Source of the DNA: Chlorobiota bacterium | GTDB taxonomy: Bacteria; Bacteroidota; Bacteroidia; Bacteroidales; VadinHA17 | NCBI GenBank assembly: GCA_013152085.1 | Contig: JAADHC010000052.1 | Location: 90,572-154,571, forward strand | Length of the DNA stretch: 64,000 nt | Direction: 5' to 3' | Shown: in pieces, positions 56,302 through 64,000 of the stretch | Position numbering within the stretch: the stretch's first letter is position 1 | Layout: each line of letters starts with the position of its first letter | Translations under genes and position numbers: made by a program | Notes under the pieces: model-generated | Database searches by the model: none | Seen by the model: the letters and a program-made list of their open reading frames with translations, nothing else | Told to the model about the DNA's origin: nothing

Positions 56302-58581
56302 CTATTTATCGCTACCCTTTTGATCTTTTTCTTTAGCTTCTTCCTCTTCAAGTTCGGTTTTCAAAGCAGCCAGATCGGCGATATCGCCAAGGGTTGTTTT
56401 TTCCAGTTTACTTTTAATCCGTCGGGTAGCCTTTTCAGATTCAGTTGCCTGAACATGTTTTACTCCCTTGATCTTATCTTCCCAGACACGCGCGTGTGAG
56501 ACAACAATTTTCTTACCGCCCTTGTTAAATTCAAGAACTTTGAAAGGCAATTTCTCATCAACCTTAGCTTTTGTTTTATCCTCTTTAACAAGATGTTTCG
56601 GGGTCACAAACCCTTCGACACCGTAAGGTAAGGCAACAATGGCTCCTTTATCAAATACTTCGGTAATAGTACCTTCATGAACGGATCCTACCGTAAAGAC
56701 GGTCTCGAAAACATCCCATGGATTTTCTTCAAGTTGTTTATGCCCGAGGCTGAGGCGGCGGTTTTCCACATCAATTTCAAGCACGACGACTTCTATATCG
56801 TCACCAATGGCAACAAATTCTGACGGATGTTTGATCTTCTTGGTCCAGGAAAGGTCTGAAATGTGGATCAGACCATCTACGCCTTCTTCAATCTCTACAA
56901 ACACCCCGTAGTTGGTAAAGTTTCTCACTTTGGCTTTATGCTGAGAGCCTACCGGATAGCGTTTTTCAATATTTTCCCATGGATCCGGTTTCAGTTGCTT
57001 CATGCCAAGAGACATTTTTCTTTCTTCCCTGTCGAGGGTCAGGATAACAGCTTCGACTTCGTCACCCACTTTCAGGAATTCCTGTGCACTGCGTAAATGC
57101 TGTGACCAGGACATTTCCGACACATGAATCAGGCCTTCCACGCCCGGAGCTATTTCCACAAATGCTCCATAATCAGCCAGTACCACCACTTTCCCTTTCA
57201 CTTTATCTCCCACTTTCAGATTTTCATCGAGAGAATCCCAGGGATGCGGGGTAAGCTGTTTCAGTCCCAGGGCAATTCTTTTCTTTTCATCATCGAAATC
57301 AAGAATAACCACATTCAGCTTTTGATCGAGCTGGACAACTTCTTCGGGATGGTTTACACGACCCCAGGAAAGATCGGTAATATGGATCAGTCCGTCAACA
57401 CCGCCCAGGTCAATAAAGGCACCATAGGAAGTGATATTTTTCACGGTACCTTCGAGTACCTGTCCTTTTTCAAGTTTGGCAATAATTTCTTTTTTCTGCT
57501 GTTCCAGCTCAGCTTCGATGAGAGCTTTGTGTGATACAACCACGTTTTTAAATTCGGGATTGATTTTCACCACTTTAAACTCCATATTTTTCCCGACAAA
57601 CACATCATAATCCCGAATAGGCTTGACATCGATCTGTGATCCCGGAAGGAACGCTTCGATCCCGAAAACATCGACAATCATCCCTCCCTTGGTGCGGCAT
57701 TTAATATACCCTTTAATGATTTCATCATGATCAAAGGCTTCATTCACACGATCCCATGACCGCAGCATCCTGGCTTTTTTATGTGAAAGCAAAAGCTGAC
57801 CTTTATTATCTTCAGGGCTTTCCACGTACACCTCGACCTTATCGCCGATGGTAAGGTCAGGATTGTATCTGAATTCATTAAAACTTACAACACCTTCGGA
57901 TTTGTAACCGATATTGACTACAACCTCACGTTTGTTCATGGAGATGACGGTACCTTCTACTACCTCGTTGGGAGCAATGGTATTCAGCGTCTCGTCATAT
58001 ATATTCGCATATTCAGCCTTTTTTTCGGGAGAATATTCCTCTTTGCCCTTTTCAAGTTCATCCCAGTTAAAATCAGGATTGGGAGAGATATTTTTTTCGT
58101 TGAACTCCGGTGTTTCGGTTTCAGTACTTTTTGTCTCTTTCGTTACTGTTTTTTCTTTTTCATCAACAGCCTCAGGAGTTATTCCGGCTGTTTCGGGCTG
58201 TTTCACAGGTTCTGTTTCCTCTTTTTCTTCTGTGGCAGGTTCTTCTGTTTTATCTTCAATAACCTGCACTGTTTTCGTTTCTTCTGCCGGTTCGGGTTCT
58301 TCCTTTTTCTTGTGTTCTGTTTCTTCTTTCACCGTATCTGCCGTTTCAACGGTCCGTTCAGTTTCTGTCGGTGCTTCAGCAGACATGTCAGCTTTTTCTG
58401 CATCTTCTTTCTTCTCCCGTACAGGTTCTGCTGCGGTTTCTTTTTCAGCTTTTACCCCTTCGGGTTGTGATTTTTCTTCTGTCACGGGAACTTCAGTTTC
58501 GGCAGTAACAGCCTGTTCTTCAACATTCTCATTTTTTACCTGCTTTTCTTCCTCAGCAGTTTTTCTTGTTTGTTCTGTCAT
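56302..58581 (-). CDS. rpsA: 30S ribosomal protein S1 with long acidic N-terminal extension
   Basis: 759 residues. Six S1 RNA-binding repeats begin near residue 205 (VVEGTVISMNKREVVVNIG) and continue to about 720 (for example VEGTVKNITSYGAFIDLGGVDGLIHITD). The first 200 residues are low-complexity and rich in Glu, Lys, Thr and Ala (for example ETEHKKKEEPEPAEETK), with no folded domain expected. Most S1 proteins of this group are nearer 560-620 residues. S1 helps the 30S subunit bind mRNA. It heads the minus-strand series with STAS, rnz and the peptidase. Confidence 0.93.
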   Translation of the reverse strand: MTEQTRKTAEEEKQVKNENVEEQAVTAETEVPVTEEKSQPEGVKAEKETAAEPVREKKEDAEKADMSAEAPTETERTVETADTVKEETEHKKKEEPEPAEETKTVQVIEDKTEEPATEEKEETEPVKQPETAGITPEAVDEKEKTVTKETKSTETETPEFNEKNISPNPDFNWDELEKGKEEYSPEKKAEYANIYDETLNTIAPNEVVEGTVISMNKREVVVNIGYKSEGVVSFNEFRYNPDLTIGDKVEVYVESPEDNKGQLLLSHKKARMLRSWDRVNEAFDHDEIIKGYIKCRTKGGMIVDVFGIEAFLPGSQIDVKPIRDYDVFVGKNMEFKVVKINPEFKNVVVSHKALIEAELEQQKKEIIAKLEKGQVLEGTVKNITSYGAFIDLGGVDGLIHITDLSWGRVNHPEEVVQLDQKLNVVILDFDDEKKRIALGLKQLTPHPWDSLDENLKVGDKVKGKVVVLADYGAFVEIAPGVEGLIHVSEMSWSQHLRSAQEFLKVGDEVEAVILTLDREERKMSLGMKQLKPDPWENIEKRYPVGSQHKAKVRNFTNYGVFVEIEEGVDGLIHISDLSWTKKIKHPSEFVAIGDDIEVVVLEIDVENRRLSLGHKQLEENPWDVFETVFTVGSVHEGTITEVFDKGAIVALPYGVEGFVTPKHLVKEDKTKAKVDEKLPFKVLEFNKGGKKIVVSHARVWEDKIKGVKHVQATESEKATRRIKSKLEKTTLGDIADLAALKTELEEEEAKEKDQKGSDK

Positions 58582-58636
58582 TAGTAAAATCTCTAAAAAT
58601 TAATAGGTTAGACATTATATTTGTAAAATTGAGCTG

Positions 58637-58667
58637 CAAAATTAAAATTATTTCGGTAGAAAAGAAA
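58637..58667 (-). promoter_or_regulatory. Promoter candidate of rpsA
   Basis: TAATTTTG (58644-58637, minus strand) matches the -7 consensus fully; 19-20 bases upstream is TTTC (58667-58664), one change from TTTG. The predicted leader is about 50 bases. The rest of the 58582-58880 gap is AT-rich. Confidence 0.45.
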
Positions 58668-58795
58668 ATATAGTTAAGGATTCGATCCAAAACTTTTCCG
58701 GATTTTCAAGGCCTGAAGGAACCTGACAATATCCTTAAAGAATAAAAGTTAATAAAGAATAAATGATCAATATCCATTATCGGACTAAATTCTTA

Positions 58796-58803
58796 TATAT
58801 TTG
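58796..58803 (+). promoter_or_regulatory. -7 element candidate of the nucleotide-sugar operon
   Basis: TATATTTG matches TAnnTTTG fully and lies 77 bases before the ugd ATG. No -33 TTTG is seen. A second TATATTTG is at 58616-58623. Confidence 0.4.
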
Positions 58804-58880
58804 CAGCAAATATGTAGAATTCTTATGCATTATGCATCAGTGGCTTACAAAGTATAATTTAATTTTAAAAAAATACATTT

Positions 58881-60215
58881 ATGAAAATTGCAGTTATTGG
58901 CACCGGATATGTCGGATTGGTAACCGGTACCTGTTTTGCCGAAACCGGTATCGAGGTTTATTGTATTGACATCGATCCTGTTAAAATCAAAATGCTAAAC
59001 GAAGGGAAAACCCCGATATATGAACCCGGATTGGAACCGATGATTCGACGGAATCTTGAAAAGCAAAGATTATTCTTCTCCACTGACATGGCTGAAGGGA
59101 TCAGGAATGCAGAAGTTGTCTTTATTGCTGTAGGAACGCCTCCGGATGAAGACGGAAGTGCCGATCTGAAGCATGTGCTGAATGTTGCCGGAGAAATTGG
59201 TGAACTCATGGATAAGCCCATCGTCGTGGTCACAAAAAGTACGGTTCCTGTGGGAACGGCTGATGCTGTCAGAAAGGCTATCCGGAAATCACTGAAAAAA
59301 AGAGGGACAGATATTAATTTCGATGTGGTTTCAAATCCGGAGTTCCTGAAAGAAGGAAATGCTGTCCAGGATTTCCTCAAACCCGACCGGATCATCATCG
59401 GCCTGGATTCCGACAATGCCGAGGTCATGATGCGCAAATTATACAAACCATTCCTGCTGAACCAGCATCCTATTTATTTCATGGATATCCCGTCTGCCGA
59501 GATGACCAAGTATGCGGCCAATGCCATGCTGGCAACAAAGATCAGTTTTATAAATGATATTGCCAATTTGTGCGAACGGGTTAGCGCTGACGTGGAAATG
59601 GTCAGAAGGGGAATCGGGAGTGACCCGCGTATCGGCTATAAATTTATCTATCCCGGAACCGGTTATGGCGGTTCCTGTTTTCCCAAGGATATAAAAGCCC
59701 TGATCAGAACTGCAGACGAAAAAGGATATTCCCTGGAAGTCCTCAAAGCTGTAGACCGGGTAAACGAACAGCAGAAATCCGTACTTTTCAACAAGATCAT
59801 GCATCATTTCAATGGACAAATCAAAGGCCTGACTTTCGGAGTCTGGGGACTTTCTTTCAAGCCGCTTACGGATGATATTCGTGAAGCTCCTTCCCTGACA
59901 CTCATCAAATTACTGCTGGAGCAGGGCGCAAAAGTAAAAGCCTATGATCCTGCAGCCATGGAAGCGGCAAAACGGATTCTGGGCAATCGGATTTCTTACA
60001 GCAAGGAACCTTATGACGCCATTATTGATGCGGATGCCATAGTATTGGTTACCGAATGGCCCGAATTCAGAAACCCCAACTTCCAGGTTGTCGACAGGTT
60101 ATTAAAGCAAAAGCTTATCTTTGATGGGAGAAATATTTATGATCCTCATGAGCTGCAGGAACTGGGCTTTACTTATTACGGCATTGGCAGAAAAAACGGA
60201 TCAGCACTGGCATAG
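58881..60215 (+). CDS. ugd: UDP-glucose 6-dehydrogenase
   Basis: 444 residues. NAD-binding GTGYVGLVTG at residues 7-16, then AVGTPPDEDGSADL, KSTVPVGTADAV, SNPEFLKEGNAV, and the catalytic cysteine in GTGYGGSCFPKD. It oxidises UDP-glucose to UDP-glucuronate. Its product is the substrate of the next gene (uxs). Confidence 0.96.
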   Translation: MKIAVIGTGYVGLVTGTCFAETGIEVYCIDIDPVKIKMLNEGKTPIYEPGLEPMIRRNLEKQRLFFSTDMAEGIRNAEVVFIAVGTPPDEDGSADLKHVLNVAGEIGELMDKPIVVVTKSTVPVGTADAVRKAIRKSLKKRGTDINFDVVSNPEFLKEGNAVQDFLKPDRIIIGLDSDNAEVMMRKLYKPFLLNQHPIYFMDIPSAEMTKYAANAMLATKISFINDIANLCERVSADVEMVRRGIGSDPRIGYKFIYPGTGYGGSCFPKDIKALIRTADEKGYSLEVLKAVDRVNEQQKSVLFNKIMHHFNGQIKGLTFGVWGLSFKPLTDDIREAPSLTLIKLLLEQGAKVKAYDPAAMEAAKRILGNRISYSKEPYDAIIDADAIVLVTEWPEFRNPNFQVVDRLLKQKLIFDGRNIYDPHELQELGFTYYGIGRKNGSALA

Positions 60216-60247
60216 TTTACGTTGACATAGCATAAAATAATTTCAGA

Positions 60248-61189
60248 ATGAAAAGAATTCTGGTAACCGGCGGAGCGGGATTTATCGGCTCACATCTTTG
60301 TGAAAAGTTACTTAACGAGGGAAATGATGTTATTTGTCTGGATAACTATTTTACCGGCAGCAAGGCGAATATTGCACATCTGCTGGGCCACCCTTACTTT
60401 GAGGTTGCACGTCATGATGTAACCATGCCGTTTTTTGCCGAAGTAGATGAAATTTACAACCTGGCATGTCCCGCCTCCCCGATACATTATCAGTACAATG
60501 CCATCAAAACGGTCAAGACTTCGGTCATGGGCGCCATTAACATGCTTGGTCTGGCAAAGCGTGTGAAAGCCAAAATCCTGCAGGCTTCCACCAGTGAAGT
60601 TTACGGTGATCCGAAGGTACATCCCCAGACGGAAGATTATTGGGGGCATGTCAACCCCATCGGGCTGAGAGCCTGTTATGACGAAGGAAAAAGATGTGCC
60701 GAAACCCTCTTCGTCAATTATCACCGGCAGAACGGTGTCCGGATCAAGATTGCCCGGATATTTAACACTTATGGCCCGCGGATGCTACCCGATGACGGCA
60801 GGGTTGTATCAAACTTTATTGTTCAAGCATTATCAGGCAAGCCTGTCACTATTTTTGGTAATGGTTCCCAAACCCGCAGTTTTCAGTATATTGATGATCT
60901 TGTGGAAGGACTGATCAGGCTGATGAACAGTGATGATGAATTTACAGGGCCGGTAAACCTTGGGAATCCGTCTGAATTCAGTATTCTGGAACTTGCCGAA
61001 AAGGTAATGAAAATGATCCCGGGTTGCAATATAACACCTGATTTCAAGCCTTTACCTGAGGATGATCCGATGCAGCGGCAACCTGATATTGCCCTCGCCC
61101 GTAAAAAACTGGAATGGGAACCTGTCATACCCCTGGATGAGGGATTAAAACATACCATTGATTATTTTGCGAAAATCCTGAAAAGATGA
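60248..61189 (+). CDS. UDP-glucuronate decarboxylase (UDP-xylose synthase)
   Basis: 313 residues, extended short-chain dehydrogenase. [15 protein letters not shown] at residues 8-22, [22 protein letters not shown], and the catalytic YDEGKR (in [12 protein letters not shown]), which together are typical of Uxs rather than RmlB. It would turn UDP-glucuronate into UDP-xylose, following ugd. It overlaps rfbA by four bases (ATGA). Confidence 0.9.
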   Translation: MKRILVTGGAGFIGSHLCEKLLNEGNDVICLDNYFTGSKANIAHLLGHPYFEVARHDVTMPFFAEVDEIYNLACPASPIHYQYNAIKTVKTSVMGAINMLGLAKRVKAKILQASTSEVYGDPKVHPQTEDYWGHVNPIGLRACYDEGKRCAETLFVNYHRQNGVRIKIARIFNTYGPRMLPDDGRVVSNFIVQALSGKPVTIFGNGSQTRSFQYIDDLVEGLIRLMNSDDEFTGPVNLGNPSEFSILELAEKVMKMIPGCNITPDFKPLPEDDPMQRQPDIALARKKLEWEPVIPLDEGLKHTIDYFAKILKR

Positions 61190-62076
61190 AAGGTATTATT
61201 CTGGCGGGTGGAGCCGGAACACGCCTGCACCCCATTACACAAAGCATATCGAAGCAGATCATTCCGGTATATGACAAACCGATGATCTATTATCCCCTGA
61301 GTGTCCTGATGCTTGCCGGTATCAGGGAGATACTGATTATTTCCACACCACGCGATATACATTTATATGAAGATCTTTTTGCAGACGGCACCCATATCGG
61401 TCTGCAAATTTCCTATGCCGTACAACCCGAACCCGACGGACTGGCTCAGGCATTCCTTATCGGAACGGATTTTATCGGAGAAAGTTCTGTCAGCCTTGTT
61501 TTGGGAGATAACATTTTTTACGGACATGGTTTTGGAAAAGCCCTCTCCGACATCGGACAGAACCTGAAAACCGGTGCGCTTATTTTTGCATATTATGTTC
61601 AGGATCCTGAAAGATACGGTGTCGTAACTTTTAATAAAAAGGGGCTGGCCGTCTCGATCGAGGAGAAGCCCAGGCATCCCAAATCCAACTATGCCATCCC
61701 CGGACTTTATTTTTATGACCAGACCGTTGTGTCCAAAGCCAAAACACTCAGACCTTCGGCACGCGGAGAACTCGAGATCACAGATCTGAACCGCCTGTAC
61801 CTCGAAGAAAATAACCTGCATGTGCAAATCCTGGGACGCGGTATGGCATGGCTGGATACCGGTACGCCTGACAGCCTGTTGCAGGCATCAAATTTTATTG
61901 CCACACTGGAAGCCCGTCAGGGCCTCAAGGCAAGTTGTATCGAAGAAATTGCATATAAACGCGGTTATATTACCAAGGAGCAATTACTTATACTGGCAGA
62001 AAAAATTCGCAATTCGGCTTACGGACAATATTTGTTCAACCTTGTCAGGAACCGTTATAAAACCATCGATTTTTAA
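61186..62076 (+). CDS. rfbA: Glucose-1-phosphate thymidylyltransferase
   Basis: 296 residues. [11 protein letters not shown] at the N-terminus, [47 protein letters not shown], and [11 protein letters not shown]. It makes dTDP-glucose, the first step to dTDP-rhamnose. Translation is probably coupled to uxs through the overlapping start. Confidence 0.96.
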   Translation: MKGIILAGGAGTRLHPITQSISKQIIPVYDKPMIYYPLSVLMLAGIREILIISTPRDIHLYEDLFADGTHIGLQISYAVQPEPDGLAQAFLIGTDFIGESSVSLVLGDNIFYGHGFGKALSDIGQNLKTGALIFAYYVQDPERYGVVTFNKKGLAVSIEEKPRHPKSNYAIPGLYFYDQTVVSKAKTLRPSARGELEITDLNRLYLEENNLHVQILGRGMAWLDTGTPDSLLQASNFIATLEARQGLKASCIEEIAYKRGYITKEQLLILAEKIRNSAYGQYLFNLVRNRYKTIDF

Positions 62077-62088
62077 GACCTTAATTGT

Positions 62089-62640
62089 ATGAACGTCGAA
62101 GAAACCTCCATTTCCGGATTGCTTATACTTACTCCTAAGGTACATCAGGATACCAGAGGATATTTTACCGAAAGTTATAACCGGAAAACCCTGTCCGGCC
62201 TTGGCCTGTCGCAGGACTGGGTACAGGATAACGAGTCAAAATCCGTTTACGGCGTCGTTCGCGGATTGCATTTTCAGCTCCCGCCGTTTTCACAAACCAA
62301 ACTGGTACGCGTAATTTCAGGCGAAATTTATGATGTGGCCGTTGATCTCCGCCCTGGAAGTCCGACATCCGGAAAATGGGTAGGGGTCATTCTTTCCGGC
62401 GACAACCACAGGCAATTGCTCATCCCCAAAGGTTTTGCTCATGGATTCTCGGTTTTGAGTCACGAAGCCATCGTTTTTTACAAATGCGATCAATATTACC
62501 ATCCTGCATCCGATACGGGAATCCGTTACAATGACCCTGTCCTGAAAATCAACTGGAAAATCCCACTTCCGGACATACAGGTATCTGAAAAAGACCGGCA
62601 ACTCCCCTGGTTTGACGCCGGCAGGAAATACTTTGACTGA
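62089..62640 (+). CDS. rfbC: dTDP-4-dehydrorhamnose 3,5-epimerase
   Basis: 183 residues, full length. Cupin-type core with DTRGYFTESYN, QDNESKSVYGVVRGLHFQ (catalytic His), VDLRPGSPTSGKW, IPKGFAHGF, and YKCDQYYHP. It acts on dTDP-4-keto-6-deoxyglucose, which is made by RfbB; no rfbB gene is next to it. It ends just before a long hairpin at 62646-62681. Confidence 0.95.
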   Translation: MNVEETSISGLLILTPKVHQDTRGYFTESYNRKTLSGLGLSQDWVQDNESKSVYGVVRGLHFQLPPFSQTKLVRVISGEIYDVAVDLRPGSPTSGKWVGVILSGDNHRQLLIPKGFAHGFSVLSHEAIVFYKCDQYYHPASDTGIRYNDPVLKINWKIPLPDIQVSEKDRQLPWFDAGRKYFD

Positions 62641-62645
62641 ATCGT

Positions 62646-62681
62646 CCAGCAACAGAAAGGTCCGGGACTTTTCTGTTGCGG
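62646..62681 (+). terminator. Long hairpin between rfbC and rfbD
   Basis: A 14-base-pair stem with one G-T wobble (62649-62662 with 62666-62679) and a three-base loop, extended by two more pairs around a bulged A. No T-tract follows, so it may slow or stabilise rather than end transcription. Confidence 0.5.
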
Positions 62682-62710
62682 AATTTGGATTAAAATTTGA
62701 AAGAGGAAGA

Positions 62711-62741
62711 TTTCACAATCCGTGAAGTTTGACTACTTTTG
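62711..62741 (+). promoter_or_regulatory. Promoter candidate of rfbD
   Basis: TTTC at 62711-62714 and TACTTTTG at 62734-62741, 19 bases apart; the -7 element matches the Bacteroidota consensus fully. With the hairpin before it, this suggests that rfbD and the mutase gene have their own transcript. Confidence 0.5.
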
Positions 62742-62768
62742 TTTTGCACAATCTAGTTTCGGAGATGT

Positions 62769-63662
62769 ATGGCAAGAATTGTGATAACAGGGGCAGAAGG
62801 CCAGTTGGGACAGTCTCTCCGGGTATCCGCCGGAAGATTTTCCGGCCACCGTTTTGCTTACACCGATATCAACGACCTCGACCTTACCGACACACCCATT
62901 ACTGAAAATTTTATTAGGAAAATTCAGCCGGACTACCTCATCAACTGTGCCGCCTATACTGCTGTAGACCTTGCAGAAGAACATCGTAAAGCAGCATTTC
63001 TGCTTAATCGTGATGTGCCGGCAAACCTTGCCCTGCTGGCGGAAAGGTACAATTTCCGGTTGATCCACCTCTCAACGGATTATGTCTTTGACGGGAAAAA
63101 TCATCTTCCCTATACAGAAACCGATAAACCGGCACCGCCGTCGGTATACGGGCAATCAAAACTGGCAGGTGAAGAAGCTCTGGCCGGCACTTCCGCCATG
63201 ATCATCAGAACAGCCTGGTTGTACAGTGAATATGGCAGCAATTTTGTCAAGACAATCCTGAAATTTGCAAAAGAGAAGAATACGCTGGACGTGGTTTATG
63301 ACCAGACCGGTTCGCCGACCTATGCTTCGGACCTGGCCCTTACCATCCTTGCAATAATTGACAGCATCGAGCAGGGAGAAAACAGTTACATCCCGGGGAT
63401 TTATCACTATGCCGACGAAGGTGTCTGTTCCTGGTATGATATGGCTGAAGAGATTATCCGTTATACGGGACTGACCTGCCGGATTCAGGCTGTCCGTACC
63501 GAAAGATTTTCCCGGCCTGCCCCACGGCCTGCTTACAGTGTTCTGGCAAAAGAAAAAATAAAAGACAATTATCATGCAGAAGTTCCTTATTGGCGGGAAA
63601 GCCTGCAAAAATGCTTAACCCAATTGAAATCAAAAGATCATGGAAAACAGATCACTCATTGA
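62769..63662 (+). CDS. rfbD: dTDP-4-dehydrorhamnose reductase
   Basis: 297 residues. GAEGQLGQSL at residues 8-17, NCAAYTAVDLAEE, STDYVFDGKNHLPYTE, and YGQSKLAGEEA with the catalytic Tyr/Lys. It gives dTDP-rhamnose as the last step. Its 3' end overlaps the phosphohexomutase gene by 23 bases. Confidence 0.94.
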   Translation: MARIVITGAEGQLGQSLRVSAGRFSGHRFAYTDINDLDLTDTPITENFIRKIQPDYLINCAAYTAVDLAEEHRKAAFLLNRDVPANLALLAERYNFRLIHLSTDYVFDGKNHLPYTETDKPAPPSVYGQSKLAGEEALAGTSAMIIRTAWLYSEYGSNFVKTILKFAKEKNTLDVVYDQTGSPTYASDLALTILAIIDSIEQGENSYIPGIYHYADEGVCSWYDMAEEIIRYTGLTCRIQAVRTERFSRPAPRPAYSVLAKEKIKDNYHAEVPYWRESLQKCLTQLKSKDHGKQITH

Positions 63663-64000
63663 ACAGGTAAAGGCCCGGGCCCAAAGCTGGCTGGAAGGTC
63701 ACTACGATGAAGAGACCAAAAACGAAATCCGCAATATGCTGACAGGAGATGAGGAAACGCTGATTGATGCATTCTATAAAGATCTTGAGTTTGGCACAGG
63801 CGGATTGCGCGGAATTATGGGTGCCGGCACTAACCGGATGAATATTTACACCGTCGGAATGGCTACCCAGGGATTGAGCAATTACATAAAAAAAACATTT
63901 GAAGGGAATAAGAAAATCAAGATCGCTATTGCCCACGATTGTCGCAATAACAGCAGGCTTTTTGCCGAGACTGCTGCCGGTATTTTTTCCGCAAACGGTT
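63640..64000 (+). CDS. Phospho-sugar mutase, N-terminal part (3' truncated by window edge)
   Basis: 120 residues visible from the ATG at 63640. AFYKDLEFGTGGLRGIMGAGTNRMN and IKIAIAHDCRNNS are the N-terminal blocks of alpha-D-phosphohexomutases of the phosphoglucomutase/phosphomannomutase type found in Bacteroidota. The catalytic phosphoserine lies further on, past the window edge or near it. It would supply glucose-1-phosphate or mannose-1-phosphate for the sugar-nucleotide genes before it. The first 23 bases overlap rfbD. Confidence 0.88.
   Translation, partial: MENRSLIEQVKARAQSWLEGHYDEETKNEIRNMLTGDEETLIDAFYKDLEFGTGGLRGIMGAGTNRMNIYTVGMATQGLSNYIKKTFEGNKKIKIAIAHDCRNNSRLFAETAAGIFSANG

Noticed and set aside
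57914-58603. A 229-codon plus-strand frame opposite rpsA, rich in serine, phenylalanine and valine
   Set aside because: It is the antisense reading of the acidic low-complexity extension of S1; its composition is a by-product of Glu/Lys/Thr codons.

Overview
The window looks like a chromosome segment of a Bacteroidota bacterium, probably a free-living or gut-type anaerobe related to the Bacteroidales/Marinilabiliales. The reasons are protein content and gene order (BT_3928-type DoxX protein before tpiA; serC-serA-DUF1015; a PorE-like TPR/PD40/OmpA protein; S9 and C1 peptidases; SiaB/SiaC partner-switch proteins) and promoter-like elements of the TTTG-N19/20-TAnnTTTG type. No rRNA, tRNA, CRISPR array, prophage or insertion sequence was seen. 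Almost all of it is housekeeping DNA with dense, short operons.

Layout. 1-6.2 kb: the 3' end of malic enzyme (maeB), mdh, plsY and a cold-shock-domain gene on the plus strand, then mscS-type channel, c-di-AMP cyclase and folP on the minus strand. 6.2-15.4 kb: tmk, a DoxX/thioredoxin-like membrane protein, tpiA, a 1513-residue exported protein of unknown function, a YfcE-type phosphoesterase and rsmE. 15.4-21.8 kb: a small acidic ORF, an ECF-type sigma factor with a TTG start, uvrA, two exported proteins of unknown function and a HEAT-like protein. 21.8-29.1 kb: a long minus-strand series gcvT-comB-serC-serA-lipoprotein-DUF1015-yggS-DHOD-like, which joins one-carbon and serine metabolism with a sulfolactate-type phosphatase. 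29.4-38.8 kb: OmpA-family envelope protein, an Hpt+STAS gene pair, clpB, a two-lobed aspartic protease with PDZ domain, and a DPP4-type peptidase. 39-43.2 kb: a TerB-like/ABC/ABC2 fusion transporter facing a siaB-siaC pair. 43.2-48.8 kb: guaA-S41 protease-pnuC-nadR-like kinase-rRNA methyltransferase.

48.8-53.3 kb is the most interesting part. A structured leader resembling the molybdenum-cofactor (Moco) RNA motif precedes a TauE/SafE-family transporter, moeA, an unusually short moaA, moaC and a MOSC-MogA/MoaB fusion. If the leader is a Moco riboswitch, the transporter is the first gene it controls, which makes it a candidate carrier for an oxyanion linked to Moco. moaD, moaE and mobA are not in the window.

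53.7-58.6 kb: rpsA (with a long acidic N-terminal extension), a STAS protein, RNase Z and a C1 peptidase on the minus strand. 58.9-64 kb: nucleotide-sugar genes ugd, uxs, rfbA, rfbC, rfbD and the start of a phosphohexomutase gene that runs off the right edge; rfbB is absent from this stretch. All functional calls are by recognition of motifs and family resemblance in the translated sequence; no database search was run.
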